The position numbers were made by a program, and so were the translations under genes. 64,000 bases of DNA from NCBI RefSeq assembly GCF_003626535.1, contig NZ_RBAL01000012.1:62001-126000 (forward strand), written 5' to 3'. This stretch comes from Streptomyces hoynatensis (GTDB taxonomy: Bacteria > Actinomycetota > Actinomycetes > Streptomycetales > Streptomycetaceae). Under the pieces are notes generated by a model. That model saw only the letters and a list, made by a program, of their open reading frames with translations, searched no databases and had not been told where the DNA came from. Below are positions 17,081 through 25,226 of the stretch, piece after piece (within the stretch, counting starts at the first letter, position 1; each line of letters opens with the position of its first letter).

Positions 17081-17154
17081 GATCCTGCCTTCTGGTCTTT
17101 CTCGGTGTTCCCCCCCGCCTGCGGCACAAGGCGCCGGGCGGCGTGGGGGCTTGC

Positions 17155-17190
17155 GTTGCGGGGGCGGCTTGGGTTGCGGGGGCGGCTTGG
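17155..17190. repeat. 18-base tandem repeat upstream of GH42
   Basis: GTTGCGGGGGCGGCTTGG is repeated exactly at 17155-17172 and 17173-17190, with a degenerate third copy starting at 17191. It lies between the operator and the start codon, in the leader of the gene. Confidence 0.85.
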
Positions 17191-17211
17191 GTTGCGCAGG
17201 GGCGGGCGGGG

Positions 17212-17227
17212 CTGACAGCGCTGTCAG
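17212..17227. promoter_or_regulatory. LacI-type operator O2 (CTGACAGCGCTGTCAG)
   Basis: A perfect 16-base palindrome with the central CG typical of LacI/GalR operators. It lies in the gap between the second permease gene and the GH42 gene. It shares the core TGAC-N-GCGC-N-GTCA with the palindrome in front of the lacI-type gene (21693-21706). The likely ligand is the regulator encoded at 20484-21650 (inference). Confidence 0.8.
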
Positions 17228-17293
17228 CACGGACGGGTTGCGGCCCGGGGGCGCGCGGGCGGCCCCCGGGCGCCGGGGCCGGGGCGGCGGGCC

Positions 17294-18202
17294 TCAGCCC
17301 TTGACGGCGCCGGTGGAGAGCCCTTCGAGGAGCTGCTTGCGCAGCAGCAGGAACACCAGGATCGTCGGCACCGAGGCGAGGACCGCCCCCGGCAGCACCA
17401 GGTCGAACTGCCGCTGCTCGGCGCGGAAGAGGATGTTCAGGCCCAGGGGCAGCGTGTAGTGGTCGACGTCGGAAATGAGGACGAGCGGCCACATGAAGCT
17501 GTTGTAGCTCTGCAGGAACTGCCACACGGCCAGGGCGCCGAGCGAGGGCCGCAGCAGGGGCAGCACGACCCGCAGGAAGATGCCGAACTCGCCGGCGCCG
17601 TCGATCCGCGCGGCCTCGATGATCTCGTCCGGGATGGACTGGATGATGTACTGCTGCATCATGAAGATGCCGAAGGCCGGCGCCACCCACGGCACGGTCA
17701 GGGCGAACCAGGGGTTCGACAGGCCCGACTTGACCACCAGGATGAACAGCGGGACGACGATCACCGCGAAGGGCACGGACAGCGAGCTGAACATCACGTT
17801 GAACAGCAGCCGCTTCCCCGCGAACCGGTACTTGGCGAAGGCGAATCCCGCCATCGCGCAGACGAAGACGGCGACGGCCGTGCCGAGCCCGGCGGTGACG
17901 ACGCTGACCGCGAACCAGTGCCAGAAGGGCTGATCGGACAGCAGCGACCGGAAGTTGTCCAGGGTGGCGGGGTCGGGCAGCAGCTTCGGCGGGTACTCGA
18001 AGATGTCGCCGCGCGGCTTGAAGGAGCCGCTGACCGCCCACACCATCGGGGCGACGAAGACCAGCGCGAGCACGGTCAGGGTGCCGTAGAGGGCGAGCCG
18101 CCCGGGTATGCCGGACCGGCGGCGCGGGCCGGTGCGGCGGTCCGTGGGCCGGGCCGCGCCCGCGGCGGGCCGTTCGGTGCGCTCGGTGGCCGGGGCGCTC
18201 AT
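17294..18202 (-). CDS. carbohydrate ABC transporter permease (MalG type)
   Basis: 302 residues with six predicted membrane segments (first: LALYGTLTVLALVFVAPMVWAVSG region). It has the EAA loop that docks to the ATPase (IIEAARIDGAGEFGIFLRVV). An N-terminal extension of about 30 residues is basic and polar. The start ATG overlaps the stop of the MalF-type gene by one base (TGATG), so the two are translationally coupled. No ATPase gene is present in the operon; Streptomyces commonly uses the shared MsiK ATPase for such importers (family knowledge). Confidence 0.93.
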   Translation of the reverse strand: MSAPATERTERPAAGAARPTDRRTGPRRRSGIPGRLALYGTLTVLALVFVAPMVWAVSGSFKPRGDIFEYPPKLLPDPATLDNFRSLLSDQPFWHWFAVSVVTAGLGTAVAVFVCAMAGFAFAKYRFAGKRLLFNVMFSSLSVPFAVIVVPLFILVVKSGLSNPWFALTVPWVAPAFGIFMMQQYIIQSIPDEIIEAARIDGAGEFGIFLRVVLPLLRPSLGALAVWQFLQSYNSFMWPLVLISDVDHYTLPLGLNILFRAEQRQFDLVLPGAVLASVPTILVFLLLRKQLLEGLSTGAVKG

Positions 18203-19122
18203 CAGACCCTCCCGATGGACAGCAGGCGGTTCAGGATCTGGCTGATCCCGAAGACGATCACGAAGAGGACCAGCCCGGCGGCGGCCGCGTAGCCGAACTG
18301 CTGGCGTTCGAAGGCCGCCCGGTAGACGAACATGGCGACCGACAGCGTCTCCTCGCCCGGGCCGCCGCCGGTGATCAGGTAGGGCTCGTCGAAGAGCTGG
18401 GCGGCCCCGATGAACGAGGTGACCACGACGAAGGCGGTGACCGGGCGGATCGCCGGCAGGGTCACGGCGGTGAACGTCCGCAGCCGGCCGGCCCCGTCGA
18501 GTTCGGCCGCCTCGTAGCGCTCCTTGGGCACGGCCTGGAGCGCGGCCAGGAAGAAGATGGTGAGGTAGCCGACCCAGCGCCAGAGGATGACGAAGCCGAC
18601 CGAGACCTTCGCGAGGGTCGGATCGCCGAGCCAGTCGGTGTTCCCGCCGCCGAACAGCGCCCGCAGCACCGAGTTCAGCAGGCCGTAGTCGCGGTCGAGG
18701 AGCAGGCTGTAGACCAGGGCGATGACGATGGGCGAGAGCACCATCGGCAGGAAGAAGGTGATCCGGAACAGGTCCCTGGCGCGCAGCCCCTTGGTGTGGA
18801 GCGCCTGGGCGATCAGCAGCGCCGCGGGCACCACCACGAAGACGCTGACCAGCACGTAGATCAGCGAGTTGCCGAGCGCCTTGTGGAAGCTGGTGTCCCG
18901 GGCCAGGTTGGCGAAGTTGCGCAGGCCGACGAAGTCGGGGGTGCCGAGGCCCACCCACTCCGTGGTGCTCAGGTAGACCGCGGTGCCGATGGGGACCACC
19001 ATGAACAGCGTGTACAGCACGTAGAAGGGGGCGATGAAGGCGTAGGGGGCGAGCTGGCGCCGCTTGCCGGCCGGCTTCGCCGTGCCGCCCGTGGGCGCGG
19101 CGGTGGGCGGGGGGATCGTCAT
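18202..19122 (-). CDS. carbohydrate ABC transporter permease (MalF type)
   Basis: 306 residues: six membrane helices, beginning at APYAFIAPFYVLYTLFMVVPIG, and an EAA-type loop (YEAAELDGAGRLRTFTAVTLP). It forms the transmembrane channel with the MalG-type partner. It starts 9 bases after the stop of the binding-protein gene and overlaps the next permease by one base. Confidence 0.93.
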   Translation of the reverse strand: MTIPPPTAAPTGGTAKPAGKRRQLAPYAFIAPFYVLYTLFMVVPIGTAVYLSTTEWVGLGTPDFVGLRNFANLARDTSFHKALGNSLIYVLVSVFVVVPAALLIAQALHTKGLRARDLFRITFFLPMVLSPIVIALVYSLLLDRDYGLLNSVLRALFGGGNTDWLGDPTLAKVSVGFVILWRWVGYLTIFFLAALQAVPKERYEAAELDGAGRLRTFTAVTLPAIRPVTAFVVVTSFIGAAQLFDEPYLITGGGPGEETLSVAMFVYRAAFERQQFGYAAAAGLVLFVIVFGISQILNRLLSIGRV

Positions 19123-19131
19123 CGCTCCTCC

Positions 19132-20487
19132 TCAGGAACGGGTCTGGCCGCGGAAGTCGTCGGCGGCCCGGCCGAGCGCCTCGCGCGGGGAGAGGTCCCC
19201 GTGGTAGGCCCGGAGCACGTAGCCGCTGAGCACGGTGTCGAGGACCGGCCGGTCGGCGCTGAGGTAGTACACCGGCGCCTCGTCGATGACCTCGCGGTAG
19301 ACCTGGAACATCCGCTGCCCGCCGCAGTAGTCGTCCTCGATGTCGCTCAGCGAGGGATCGTCGAACACCGAGCGCCTGGTGGGCAGGTAGCCCATCTCCA
19401 CGTAGCGGCGGACCTGCTCCTGGGGCGTGAGGAAGCCCGCCTTGATCAGCTCGACCCCGGCCAGGGTGTTCTCCTTGCCGCGCAGCGCGGCGAAGCCGGT
19501 GCCGCCGGTGAACGAGGTGCGCGCGCCGCCGTCGGGGAAGACCGGCAGCGACCTGATGCGCCACTCCCCCTCCTGCTCCGGCACGTTGTTGCGCAGGCCG
19601 TACACCTTGTACCAGGTGGCCATGGGCACGCTGATCACCTTGCCGGTCTTCAGCGCCGTCTGCATCGCGGGGCCGTAGAAGTCGGAGACGGTGCCGAAGC
19701 AGCCGCTCTGCACCCCGCGGACCAGGACGTCGAGCGCCTGCTCGGCCTCCGGCGTCTCGATGGAGAGCTCGCCGTCCTCGTCGAAGAAGCGGCCGCCGCG
19801 CTGCATGGTGAGCATCTCGTAGACCTGGACCACCTGGCCCAGCTCGCTGCCGACGGCCACCGCGCCGAGGGAGACGCCCTCCCGCTCGTAGAGCCGCTCG
19901 CCGACGTCGAGCACCTCCTCCCAGGACGCGAAGTCGGGGGAGATGCCCAGGCGTGCGTACTCCGGCTTGCGGTAGTAGAAGACGCACAGCGGCGCGTCGG
20001 AGTCCAGGGCGTACAGGCGGCCGTCCTTGGTGTACGGGGCGGTGCGCATCGGCAGCAGGTCGTCGCGGACCTCGGCCACGTCCTCGGTGAGGTCCTCCAG
20101 CAGCTCGGCGGCCAGGTCCCCGCGCAGCAGCCGGGTGAAGCTGCCGATTTCGAGTCCTGCCACGTCCGGGGTGCCGCGCCCGGCGATGGCCTGGGCGATG
20201 CTCTTGGTCACCACGTCCTGCGCCGAGGCCTGGGTGAGGTGAAGCCGCCAGTGGAAGCGGCTCCCGGCGGCCTCCGCATGCTCCGCCGCCGCGGCGAAGA
20301 AGTCGTAGTACACCTGGTCGTGGGTCCAGAAGGACAGGTCCACGGTGCCCGAGGTCACCGGCTCGGCGGCCCGTCCCGTGCCGCAGCCCGTCAGGGCGCC
20401 GCCGAGCAGGCCGGCCATGCCGAGGCCGCCGCCCAGGCGCAGCAGTTCGCGGCGGCCGAGGCCGCGGGGTGCCGATCGTGGGGTCAT
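19132..20487 (-). CDS. sugar ABC transporter substrate-binding lipoprotein
   Basis: 451 residues. A twin-arginine-like start (GRRELLRLGG) leads to a lipobox LTGC (Cys35), so export may use Tat, with lipid anchoring outside the membrane. The body is a cluster B/family 1 binding protein: DLSFWTHDQVYYDFF at the start and the usual hinge regions. It captures the oligosaccharide that the GH42 enzyme then hydrolyses; a galactoside is the best guess. The ATG overlaps the lacI-type stop by 4 bases (ATGA). Confidence 0.93.
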   Translation of the reverse strand: MTPRSAPRGLGRRELLRLGGGLGMAGLLGGALTGCGTGRAAEPVTSGTVDLSFWTHDQVYYDFFAAAAEHAEAAGSRFHWRLHLTQASAQDVVTKSIAQAIAGRGTPDVAGLEIGSFTRLLRGDLAAELLEDLTEDVAEVRDDLLPMRTAPYTKDGRLYALDSDAPLCVFYYRKPEYARLGISPDFASWEEVLDVGERLYEREGVSLGAVAVGSELGQVVQVYEMLTMQRGGRFFDEDGELSIETPEAEQALDVLVRGVQSGCFGTVSDFYGPAMQTALKTGKVISVPMATWYKVYGLRNNVPEQEGEWRIRSLPVFPDGGARTSFTGGTGFAALRGKENTLAGVELIKAGFLTPQEQVRRYVEMGYLPTRRSVFDDPSLSDIEDDYCGGQRMFQVYREVIDEAPVYYLSADRPVLDTVLSGYVLRAYHGDLSPREALGRAADDFRGQTRS

Positions 20488-21650
20488 GGCCGTCCCTCTC
20501 CGTCTCGCAGCTGTGGCCCGTCCCGCCGGCCGCCGGGGGGCAAAGGCCCGGCCGTGCTCTCCCGGACGACGAGGGCCGGGGTGATCAGCTCCTCGCCCTC
20601 CTGCTCCCCGGTGCCGGCCATCGCGGACACCAGGCGCCGCATGCCCTGCCCGGCCGCCGCCCGGAAGTCCTGGCGGACGGTGGTCAGCGGCACCGTGAGG
20701 TAGGCGGCCTCGGGGATGTCGTCGAAGCCGGCCACGCTGACGTCGCGCGGCACCGACCTGCCGGAGCGTTCCAGGGCGTGGAGGGCGCCGATGGCCATCT
20801 GGTCGTTGGCGGCGAACAGCGCGGTCATGCCGGACGGGCCGGTCTCGGCGAGCAGTTCGCGCGCCGCGCGGTAGCCGGAGGCGGGGCTCCAGTCGCCGTG
20901 GCGCGGCTCGGGCACCGGGGCGCCCGCGGCCTGGAGGGCCGCGCGCCAGCCGCGCAGCCTGCGGGAGGTGGCCGCCCAGTGGGGCGGCCCGGCGAGGTGG
21001 TGCACGGTGCGGTGGCCGAGGCCGAGCAGGTAGGCGGTGATCGCGCGGGCGCCGCCGGCGTCGTCGTTGGCGACCACGAGGGCGCCGCGGCGCGGCCCGC
21101 CCTCGGGGAAGTCCATGGCGAGCACGGGGATGCCGGCGGGCACGGCCGCGGCCAGGTCGGCCGAGCCGGTCACCGGGGCGGAGATCACGATGCCGTCGAC
21201 GCCCTGGCTGACCAGGTGGACCACGGCCCGCCTGACATCGTCCTCCGGCCTCCCGCCGCCCCCGCCGCCCGCACCTGGTTCCCGCTCCCCCGCGCCCGGC
21301 TGCCGTCCCCCCGGCTGCCCTTCCCCGGGGCGCCGCGCGGCGCCGTCGTGGACGTGGACGATGCTGACGAAGTAGCCGGCCTCCCTGGCGGCCCGCTCCA
21401 GGCCGTCCAGCAGGGCCGCCGGGCCGTGGTACGAGGGGCTGGTGGTGAGGACGCCGATGCGCCGCGATTTGCGGGTGACCAGGGCGCGGGCGTTCTCGTT
21501 CGGCAGGAAGCCGAGGCGCTCGATCTCGCGGAGCACCCGCTCGCGCACCGCACGGCTGACGTGGGCCTCGCCGTTGACGACGCGGGAGACGGTCTTCTGC
21601 GAGACCCCCGCGCGGCGCGCGACGTCCGCCATGGAGACCCGACCCGTCAT
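20484..21650 (-). CDS. LacI-family transcriptional regulator with internal insertion
   Basis: 388 residues. The helix-turn-helix is VSMADVARRAGVSQKTVSRV with the hinge helix NENARALVTRKS, followed by a periplasmic-binding-protein-like effector domain (GIVISAP, ANDQMAIGALHALE, VAGFDDIPEAAYLTVPLTTV). Residues about 104-136 are a Gly/Pro/Arg/Glu-rich insertion absent from ordinary LacI proteins, placed where strand B2 meets helix 2. The start is set at the ATG at 21650 (AAAGGGG upstream); longer starts lie inside the operator region. It is the first gene of the operon and should repress it until the sugar binds. Confidence 0.92.
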   Translation of the reverse strand: MTGRVSMADVARRAGVSQKTVSRVVNGEAHVSRAVRERVLREIERLGFLPNENARALVTRKSRRIGVLTTSPSYHGPAALLDGLERAAREAGYFVSIVHVHDGAARRPGEGQPGGRQPGAGEREPGAGGGGGGRPEDDVRRAVVHLVSQGVDGIVISAPVTGSADLAAAVPAGIPVLAMDFPEGGPRRGALVVANDDAGGARAITAYLLGLGHRTVHHLAGPPHWAATSRRLRGWRAALQAAGAPVPEPRHGDWSPASGYRAARELLAETGPSGMTALFAANDQMAIGALHALERSGRSVPRDVSVAGFDDIPEAAYLTVPLTTVRQDFRAAAGQGMRRLVSAMAGTGEQEGEELITPALVVRESTAGPLPPGGRRDGPQLRDGEGRP

Positions 21651-21692
21651 CACCAGCCCCTTTGCCAGAAGTACGCCCGGCGGGGACCGCGT

Positions 21693-21706
21693 TGACTGCG
21701 CAGTCA
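21693..21706. promoter_or_regulatory. LacI-type operator O1 (TGACTGCGCAGTCA)
   Basis: A perfect 14-base palindrome with the same TGAC-N-GCGC-N-GTCA core as the site before the GH42 gene. It lies just downstream of a predicted -10 element, so a bound repressor would cover the transcription start of the operon. Confidence 0.8.
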
Positions 21707-21719
21707 GCCGGTTGCGCAC

Positions 21720-21749
21720 ACGCTAGGGACAGCGAATCGGCAGCGTCAA
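21720..21749 (-). promoter_or_regulatory. promoter of the lacI-type/ABC operon
   Basis: On the minus strand TTGACG (21749-21744) and TAGCGT (21725-21720) are spaced 18 bases apart. The predicted start, near 21713, is followed at once by operator O1. Confidence 0.55.
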
Positions 21750-21801
21750 TAGTTTGATTCGAAATTCCGGTGATCGTTCGACAGGCCGAACACGCTCGGT
21801 G

Positions 21802-22182
21802 TCAGGAGCCGCACGCGCCCGTCAGGTGGGCGCTGGCGTCGCCGAGCGGTTCGAGGTCGAGGCTGACCCCCTCCCGGGCGTCCACGCGGATGCCGTCCAC
21901 CGCCTCCTCCAGGGAGTCGAGCGCGGCGTTCACCTCCGCGTCGTCGATGTCGCCCCGCGCCTGTTCCAGGTCGGCGTCGAGCCGGTCGGCGGCGGCCCCG
22001 AACGCGTCCGGGTCCCCCGCGCTCGCCGCCTCGCCGAGGTCGTCGACGTGGCCGGTGACGCTCACCGCGAGCTCCGCACAGTCCACCGCCTGCTGCAGGT
22101 CACAGGCTCCGGCCGCCCCGGCGAGCGCCGTCAGCAGCGCCGCGGCCGGAAGTAATCCACCCCGCCTCGTGTCTGGCCTCAT
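21802..22182 (-). CDS. small putative lipoprotein
   Basis: 126 residues. A signal peptide (LLPAAALLTALAGAAG) ends in a lipobox-like AGAC, giving a lipid-anchored protein. The mature part is acidic and helical, with Asp/Glu/Ala heptad-like patterns (DRLDADLEQARGDIDD, LDSLEEAVDGI) and four Cys. The family is not recognised. It ends 10 bases before the rph start region and is transcribed in the same direction downstream of it, so it may be the last gene of that unit. Confidence 0.7.
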   Translation of the reverse strand: MRPDTRRGGLLPAAALLTALAGAAGACDLQQAVDCAELAVSVTGHVDDLGEAASAGDPDAFGAAADRLDADLEQARGDIDDAEVNAALDSLEEAVDGIRVDAREGVSLDLEPLGDASAHLTGACGS

Positions 22183-22191
22183 GCCTTCCCT

Positions 22192-22920
22192 CTACCCGGC
22201 GGCGAGGGCCGCACGCTGCGCGCCGTCCAGCTCCGCGCAGCCCGCCGCCGCCAGGTCGAGCAGCGCGTCCAGTTCCTCGCGGGCGAAGGGGGCCTGCTCC
22301 GCGGTGCCCTGCACCTCGACGAAGCGGCCGTCGCCGGTGCGCACCACGTTCATGTCCGTCTCGGCGCGCACGTCCTCCTCGTAGGCGAGGTCGAGCAGCG
22401 GCACGCCGCCGACGATGCCGACGCTCACCGCGGACACCGCCCCGGTCAGCGGCTCGGCCTTGCTCTTCACCAGCTTGTTGCGCCGCGCCCAGGCCACCGC
22501 GTCGGCGAGCGCCACCCAGGCGCCGGTGATGGCCGCGGTCCTGGTGCCGCCGTCGGCCTGGAGCACGTCGCAGTCGAGGACGACGGTGTTCTCGCCGAGC
22601 GCCCTGAAGTCGGTGACGGCCCGCAGCGAGCGGCCGATGAGCCGGGAGATCTCGTGCGTCCTGCCGCCGATCCTGCCGCGCACCGACTCGCGGTCGCCGC
22701 GGGTGTTGGTGGCCCGCGGCAGCATCGCGTACTCGGCGGTGACCCAGCCCTCGCCGCTGCCCCGCCGCCAGCGGGGCACGCCCTCGGTGACGCTTGCGGT
22801 GCACAGCACCCTGGTGTCCCCGAAGGAGACGAGGACCGAGCCCTCCGGGTGCTTGCTCCAGCCGCGTTCGATGCGGACGGGACGGAGCTGGTCGGCCGCA
22901 CGGCCGTCGATGCGAGACAT
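22192..22920 (-). CDS. rph: ribonuclease PH
   Basis: 242 residues, full length. Signatures: RPVRIERGWSKHPEGSVLV (tRNA-binding start), the phosphate-binding RGDRESVRGRIGGRTHEISRLIGRS region (seen as RGDRESVRGR and RTHEISRLIGRSLR), and DCDVLQADGGTRTA. It trims tRNA 3' ends by phosphorolysis as a hexamer. Start ATG at 22920. Confidence 0.97.
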   Translation of the reverse strand: MSRIDGRAADQLRPVRIERGWSKHPEGSVLVSFGDTRVLCTASVTEGVPRWRRGSGEGWVTAEYAMLPRATNTRGDRESVRGRIGGRTHEISRLIGRSLRAVTDFRALGENTVVLDCDVLQADGGTRTAAITGAWVALADAVAWARRNKLVKSKAEPLTGAVSAVSVGIVGGVPLLDLAYEEDVRAETDMNVVRTGDGRFVEVQGTAEQAPFAREELDALLDLAAAGCAELDGAQRAALAAG

Positions 22921-22940
22921 GCCAGGGAGCCTAGTGGCCC

Positions 22941-23696
22941 TCAGATCTCGTAGACCGCCCCGGGGCGCGCCAGCTCCACCGGCCCGTCGAAGACCGCCTT
23001 GGCGTCACAGAGGTTGACCTGCCCGTCGGTCCACGGCGGGATGTGGGTGAGCACCAGGCGCTCGGCCCCGGCGCGGGCGGCGCACTCCCCGGCCTGCCGC
23101 CCGTTGAGGTGCACGTCGGGCAGGTCCTCCTTGCCGTGGGTGAAGGAGGCCTCGCACAGGAACAGGTCCGCGCCCGCGGCCAGCCGGGACAGCGAGTCGC
23201 ACCGGCCGCTGTCCCCGGAGTAACAGAACGTGCGCCCCTCGTGCTCGACGCGGAAGCCGTAGGTCTCCACCGGGTGCACGACGCGGCCCGCGGTGACCCT
23301 GAGCGGGCCCACCTCGAAGACGGAGCCCTCCCCGATCGTGTGGAACTCGAAGACCTCGCTCATCGACTTCTCGCTCGGGGTGTCGGCGTACGCGGTGGTC
23401 AGCCGCCGCTCGGTCCCCTCCGGGCCGTACACCGGGATCTGCGCGCAGCGACCGCCCTCGTACCGGTAGTAGCGGGCCACGAAGTAGCCGCACATGTCGA
23501 TGCAGTGGTCGGGGTGCAGGTGGCTGAGCGCGATCGCGTCGACGTCGTACAGGCCGCAGTAGCGCTGGAGCTCCCCGAGGGCGCCGTTGCCCAGGTCAAG
23601 GAGCAGCCGGTAGCCCTCGGCCTCGATGAGGTAACTGGAGCAGGCCGAGTCCGCGGACGGGAATGACCCCGAACAGCCGACGACGGTGAGCTTCAT
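22941..23696 (-). CDS. MBL-fold metallo-hydrolase (RNase Z-like)
   Basis: 251 residues with the zinc-ligand pattern of beta-lactamase-fold phosphodiesterases: LSHLHPDHCIDM (HxHxDH), GRVVHPVETYG, CYSGDSGRCDSL and LVLTHIPPW. It resembles the cyclic-phosphodiesterase/RNase Z branch, and the substrate is uncertain. It lies directly upstream of rph in the same direction (20 bases apart), the usual actinobacterial order. An RNA- or nucleotide-related role is inferred from that linkage. Confidence 0.9.
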   Translation of the reverse strand: MKLTVVGCSGSFPSADSACSSYLIEAEGYRLLLDLGNGALGELQRYCGLYDVDAIALSHLHPDHCIDMCGYFVARYYRYEGGRCAQIPVYGPEGTERRLTTAYADTPSEKSMSEVFEFHTIGEGSVFEVGPLRVTAGRVVHPVETYGFRVEHEGRTFCYSGDSGRCDSLSRLAAGADLFLCEASFTHGKEDLPDVHLNGRQAGECAARAGAERLVLTHIPPWTDGQVNLCDAKAVFDGPVELARPGAVYEI

Positions 23697-23812
23697 GAAA
23701 GGGGGAACCTCCGTAGTGGGGTTCGAACGACTCTAAGTCGCTTCGGCCCACCGCGTGCCTCGTGCGTGCCACGGTGTGGGCGGAATCACCAGCGCGGGGT
23801 ACGGTCGTACGT

Positions 23813-23932
23813 GTGGACGGAGTGTCATCGCTGGTGTGGCTCGCGATGGCCGGCGTGGCCGTGCTCGGCCTGCTCGCCGCCCTCGTCGACGGCCTCGGGC
23901 GGCTCGGCAGGCACCGCAGAAGACGCAAGTGA
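23813..23932 (+). CDS. possible 39-residue membrane peptide
   Basis: An open frame from GTG at 23813 encodes one hydrophobic segment (SSLVWLAMAGVAVLGLLAAL) followed by a basic tail (RLGRHRRRRK), ending in TGA at 23930-23932. Third-position GC is high, which fits a real gene. No clear Shine-Dalgarno is visible. It lies divergent from the MBL gene and convergent with rodA. The family is not recognised. Confidence 0.5.
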   Translation: MDGVSSLVWLAMAGVAVLGLLAALVDGLGRLGRHRRRRK

Positions 23933-23970
23933 CCACCGCCGCGCCCCCGCCACGGGGTGCCGCGGGCCGG

Positions 23971-25167
23971 TCACATCCTGGTGCGGGAGCGCACCCGGAT
24001 CGCCAGCAGCAGCCCGATCGCGATCCACACCGCGAACATCGAGGAGCCGCCGTAGGAGAGCAGCGGCAGCGGCAGCCCGGTGACCGGCATGATGCCGAGC
24101 GTCATCCCCATGTTCTGGAAGGTCTGGAACGCCACCCAGGCGACGATGCCGGCCGCGACGATCGTGCCGTACATGTCGGGGGCGCCCACGGCGATGCGGC
24201 AGCCGCGCCACAGCACGACGCCGAGCAGAAACAGGATCAGGCCGCCGCCGACGAAGCCGAGTTCCTCGCCCGCCACGGTGAAGATGAAGTCGGTGTGCTG
24301 CTCGGGCACGAACTGCCCGGTGGTCTGGCTGCCGTCGAACAGGCCCTGCCCGGTGAGGCCGCCGGAACCGATGGCGATCCTGGCCTGGTTGGTGTTGTAG
24401 CCCACGCCCGCCGGGTCGAGCGCGGGATTGGCGAAGGCCGCGAACCTGTTGATCTGGTACTCGTCGAGCAGTCCGAGCTGCCACACCGTCAGCGCGCCCC
24501 CGACGCCGAGGGCCGCGATCCCCACGATCCAGCCGCGGCCGGTGCCCGAGGCCAGCAGCACCCCCAGCGTAATCGCGGCGAGCACCATGGTCTGGCCCAC
24601 GTCGGGTTCCAGCATGATCAGCGCGGCGGGCGCGGCGACCAGGGCGAGGGCCTGGGCGACGGTCCTGTTGTCGGGGCGCGGGCGCAGATCGCTCTCCAGC
24701 GGGGCGGCCAGCAGCGTGGCCATGGCGAGGATGACGCCGACCTTCACCAGCTCGGAGGGCTGGAAGGCGAAGCCGCCCGGCAGTTGGAGCCAGCTGCGCG
24801 AGCCGTTGATCGAGGAGCCGAGCGGCGTGAGCACCAGCACGCTGAGCGCGAAGGCCAGCACGTAGAGTCCCGGCGCCGCGTTGCGCAGCCTGGTGTGGCC
24901 GAGCCAGACCATCAGGGCGGCGAGGCCGGCGCCGATGGCGATGTTGAGCACGTGCCGCAGCAGGAAGAACTGCGGGTCTCCGTTGTTGAGGTCGGTGCGG
25001 CCCCTGGTGGCGGAGTAGACCAGCAGGGCGCCGAGCACCGAGAGCGTGACCGCCGCGCACAGCAGCCACCAGTCCAGCCGTCTGGCCAGGGAGTTCTTGG
25101 CGGTGATCCTGGTCCAGACGGTCTGCTCCGCGGCCTGCGGCGGACTGGGGTAGCTGTGCACGGTCAC
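23971..25167 (-). CDS. rodA: RodA/FtsW-family SEDS glycosyltransferase
   Basis: 398 residues with about ten membrane helices. SEDS landmarks: WLQLPGGFAFQPSELVKVG, a large outer loop (GVGYNTNQARIAIGSGGLTG, then FVPEQHTDFIFTVAGEELG), and the C-terminal LPLPLLSYGGSS. It polymerises lipid II for wall growth together with a class B PBP. No mreCD or PBP2 gene is adjacent, so this may be a stand-alone paralogue and the symbol indicates the family. Start is GTG at 25167. Confidence 0.88.
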   Translation of the reverse strand: MTVHSYPSPPQAAEQTVWTRITAKNSLARRLDWWLLCAAVTLSVLGALLVYSATRGRTDLNNGDPQFFLLRHVLNIAIGAGLAALMVWLGHTRLRNAAPGLYVLAFALSVLVLTPLGSSINGSRSWLQLPGGFAFQPSELVKVGVILAMATLLAAPLESDLRPRPDNRTVAQALALVAAPAALIMLEPDVGQTMVLAAITLGVLLASGTGRGWIVGIAALGVGGALTVWQLGLLDEYQINRFAAFANPALDPAGVGYNTNQARIAIGSGGLTGQGLFDGSQTTGQFVPEQHTDFIFTVAGEELGFVGGGLILFLLGVVLWRGCRIAVGAPDMYGTIVAAGIVAWVAFQTFQNMGMTLGIMPVTGLPLPLLSYGGSSMFAVWIAIGLLLAIRVRSRTRM

Positions 25168-25226
25168 GCATCTGACGATACGTGTCCGCGCGGCGACGCG
25201 GAGTGAGCCGGGTCGTCTCGTGTGGC

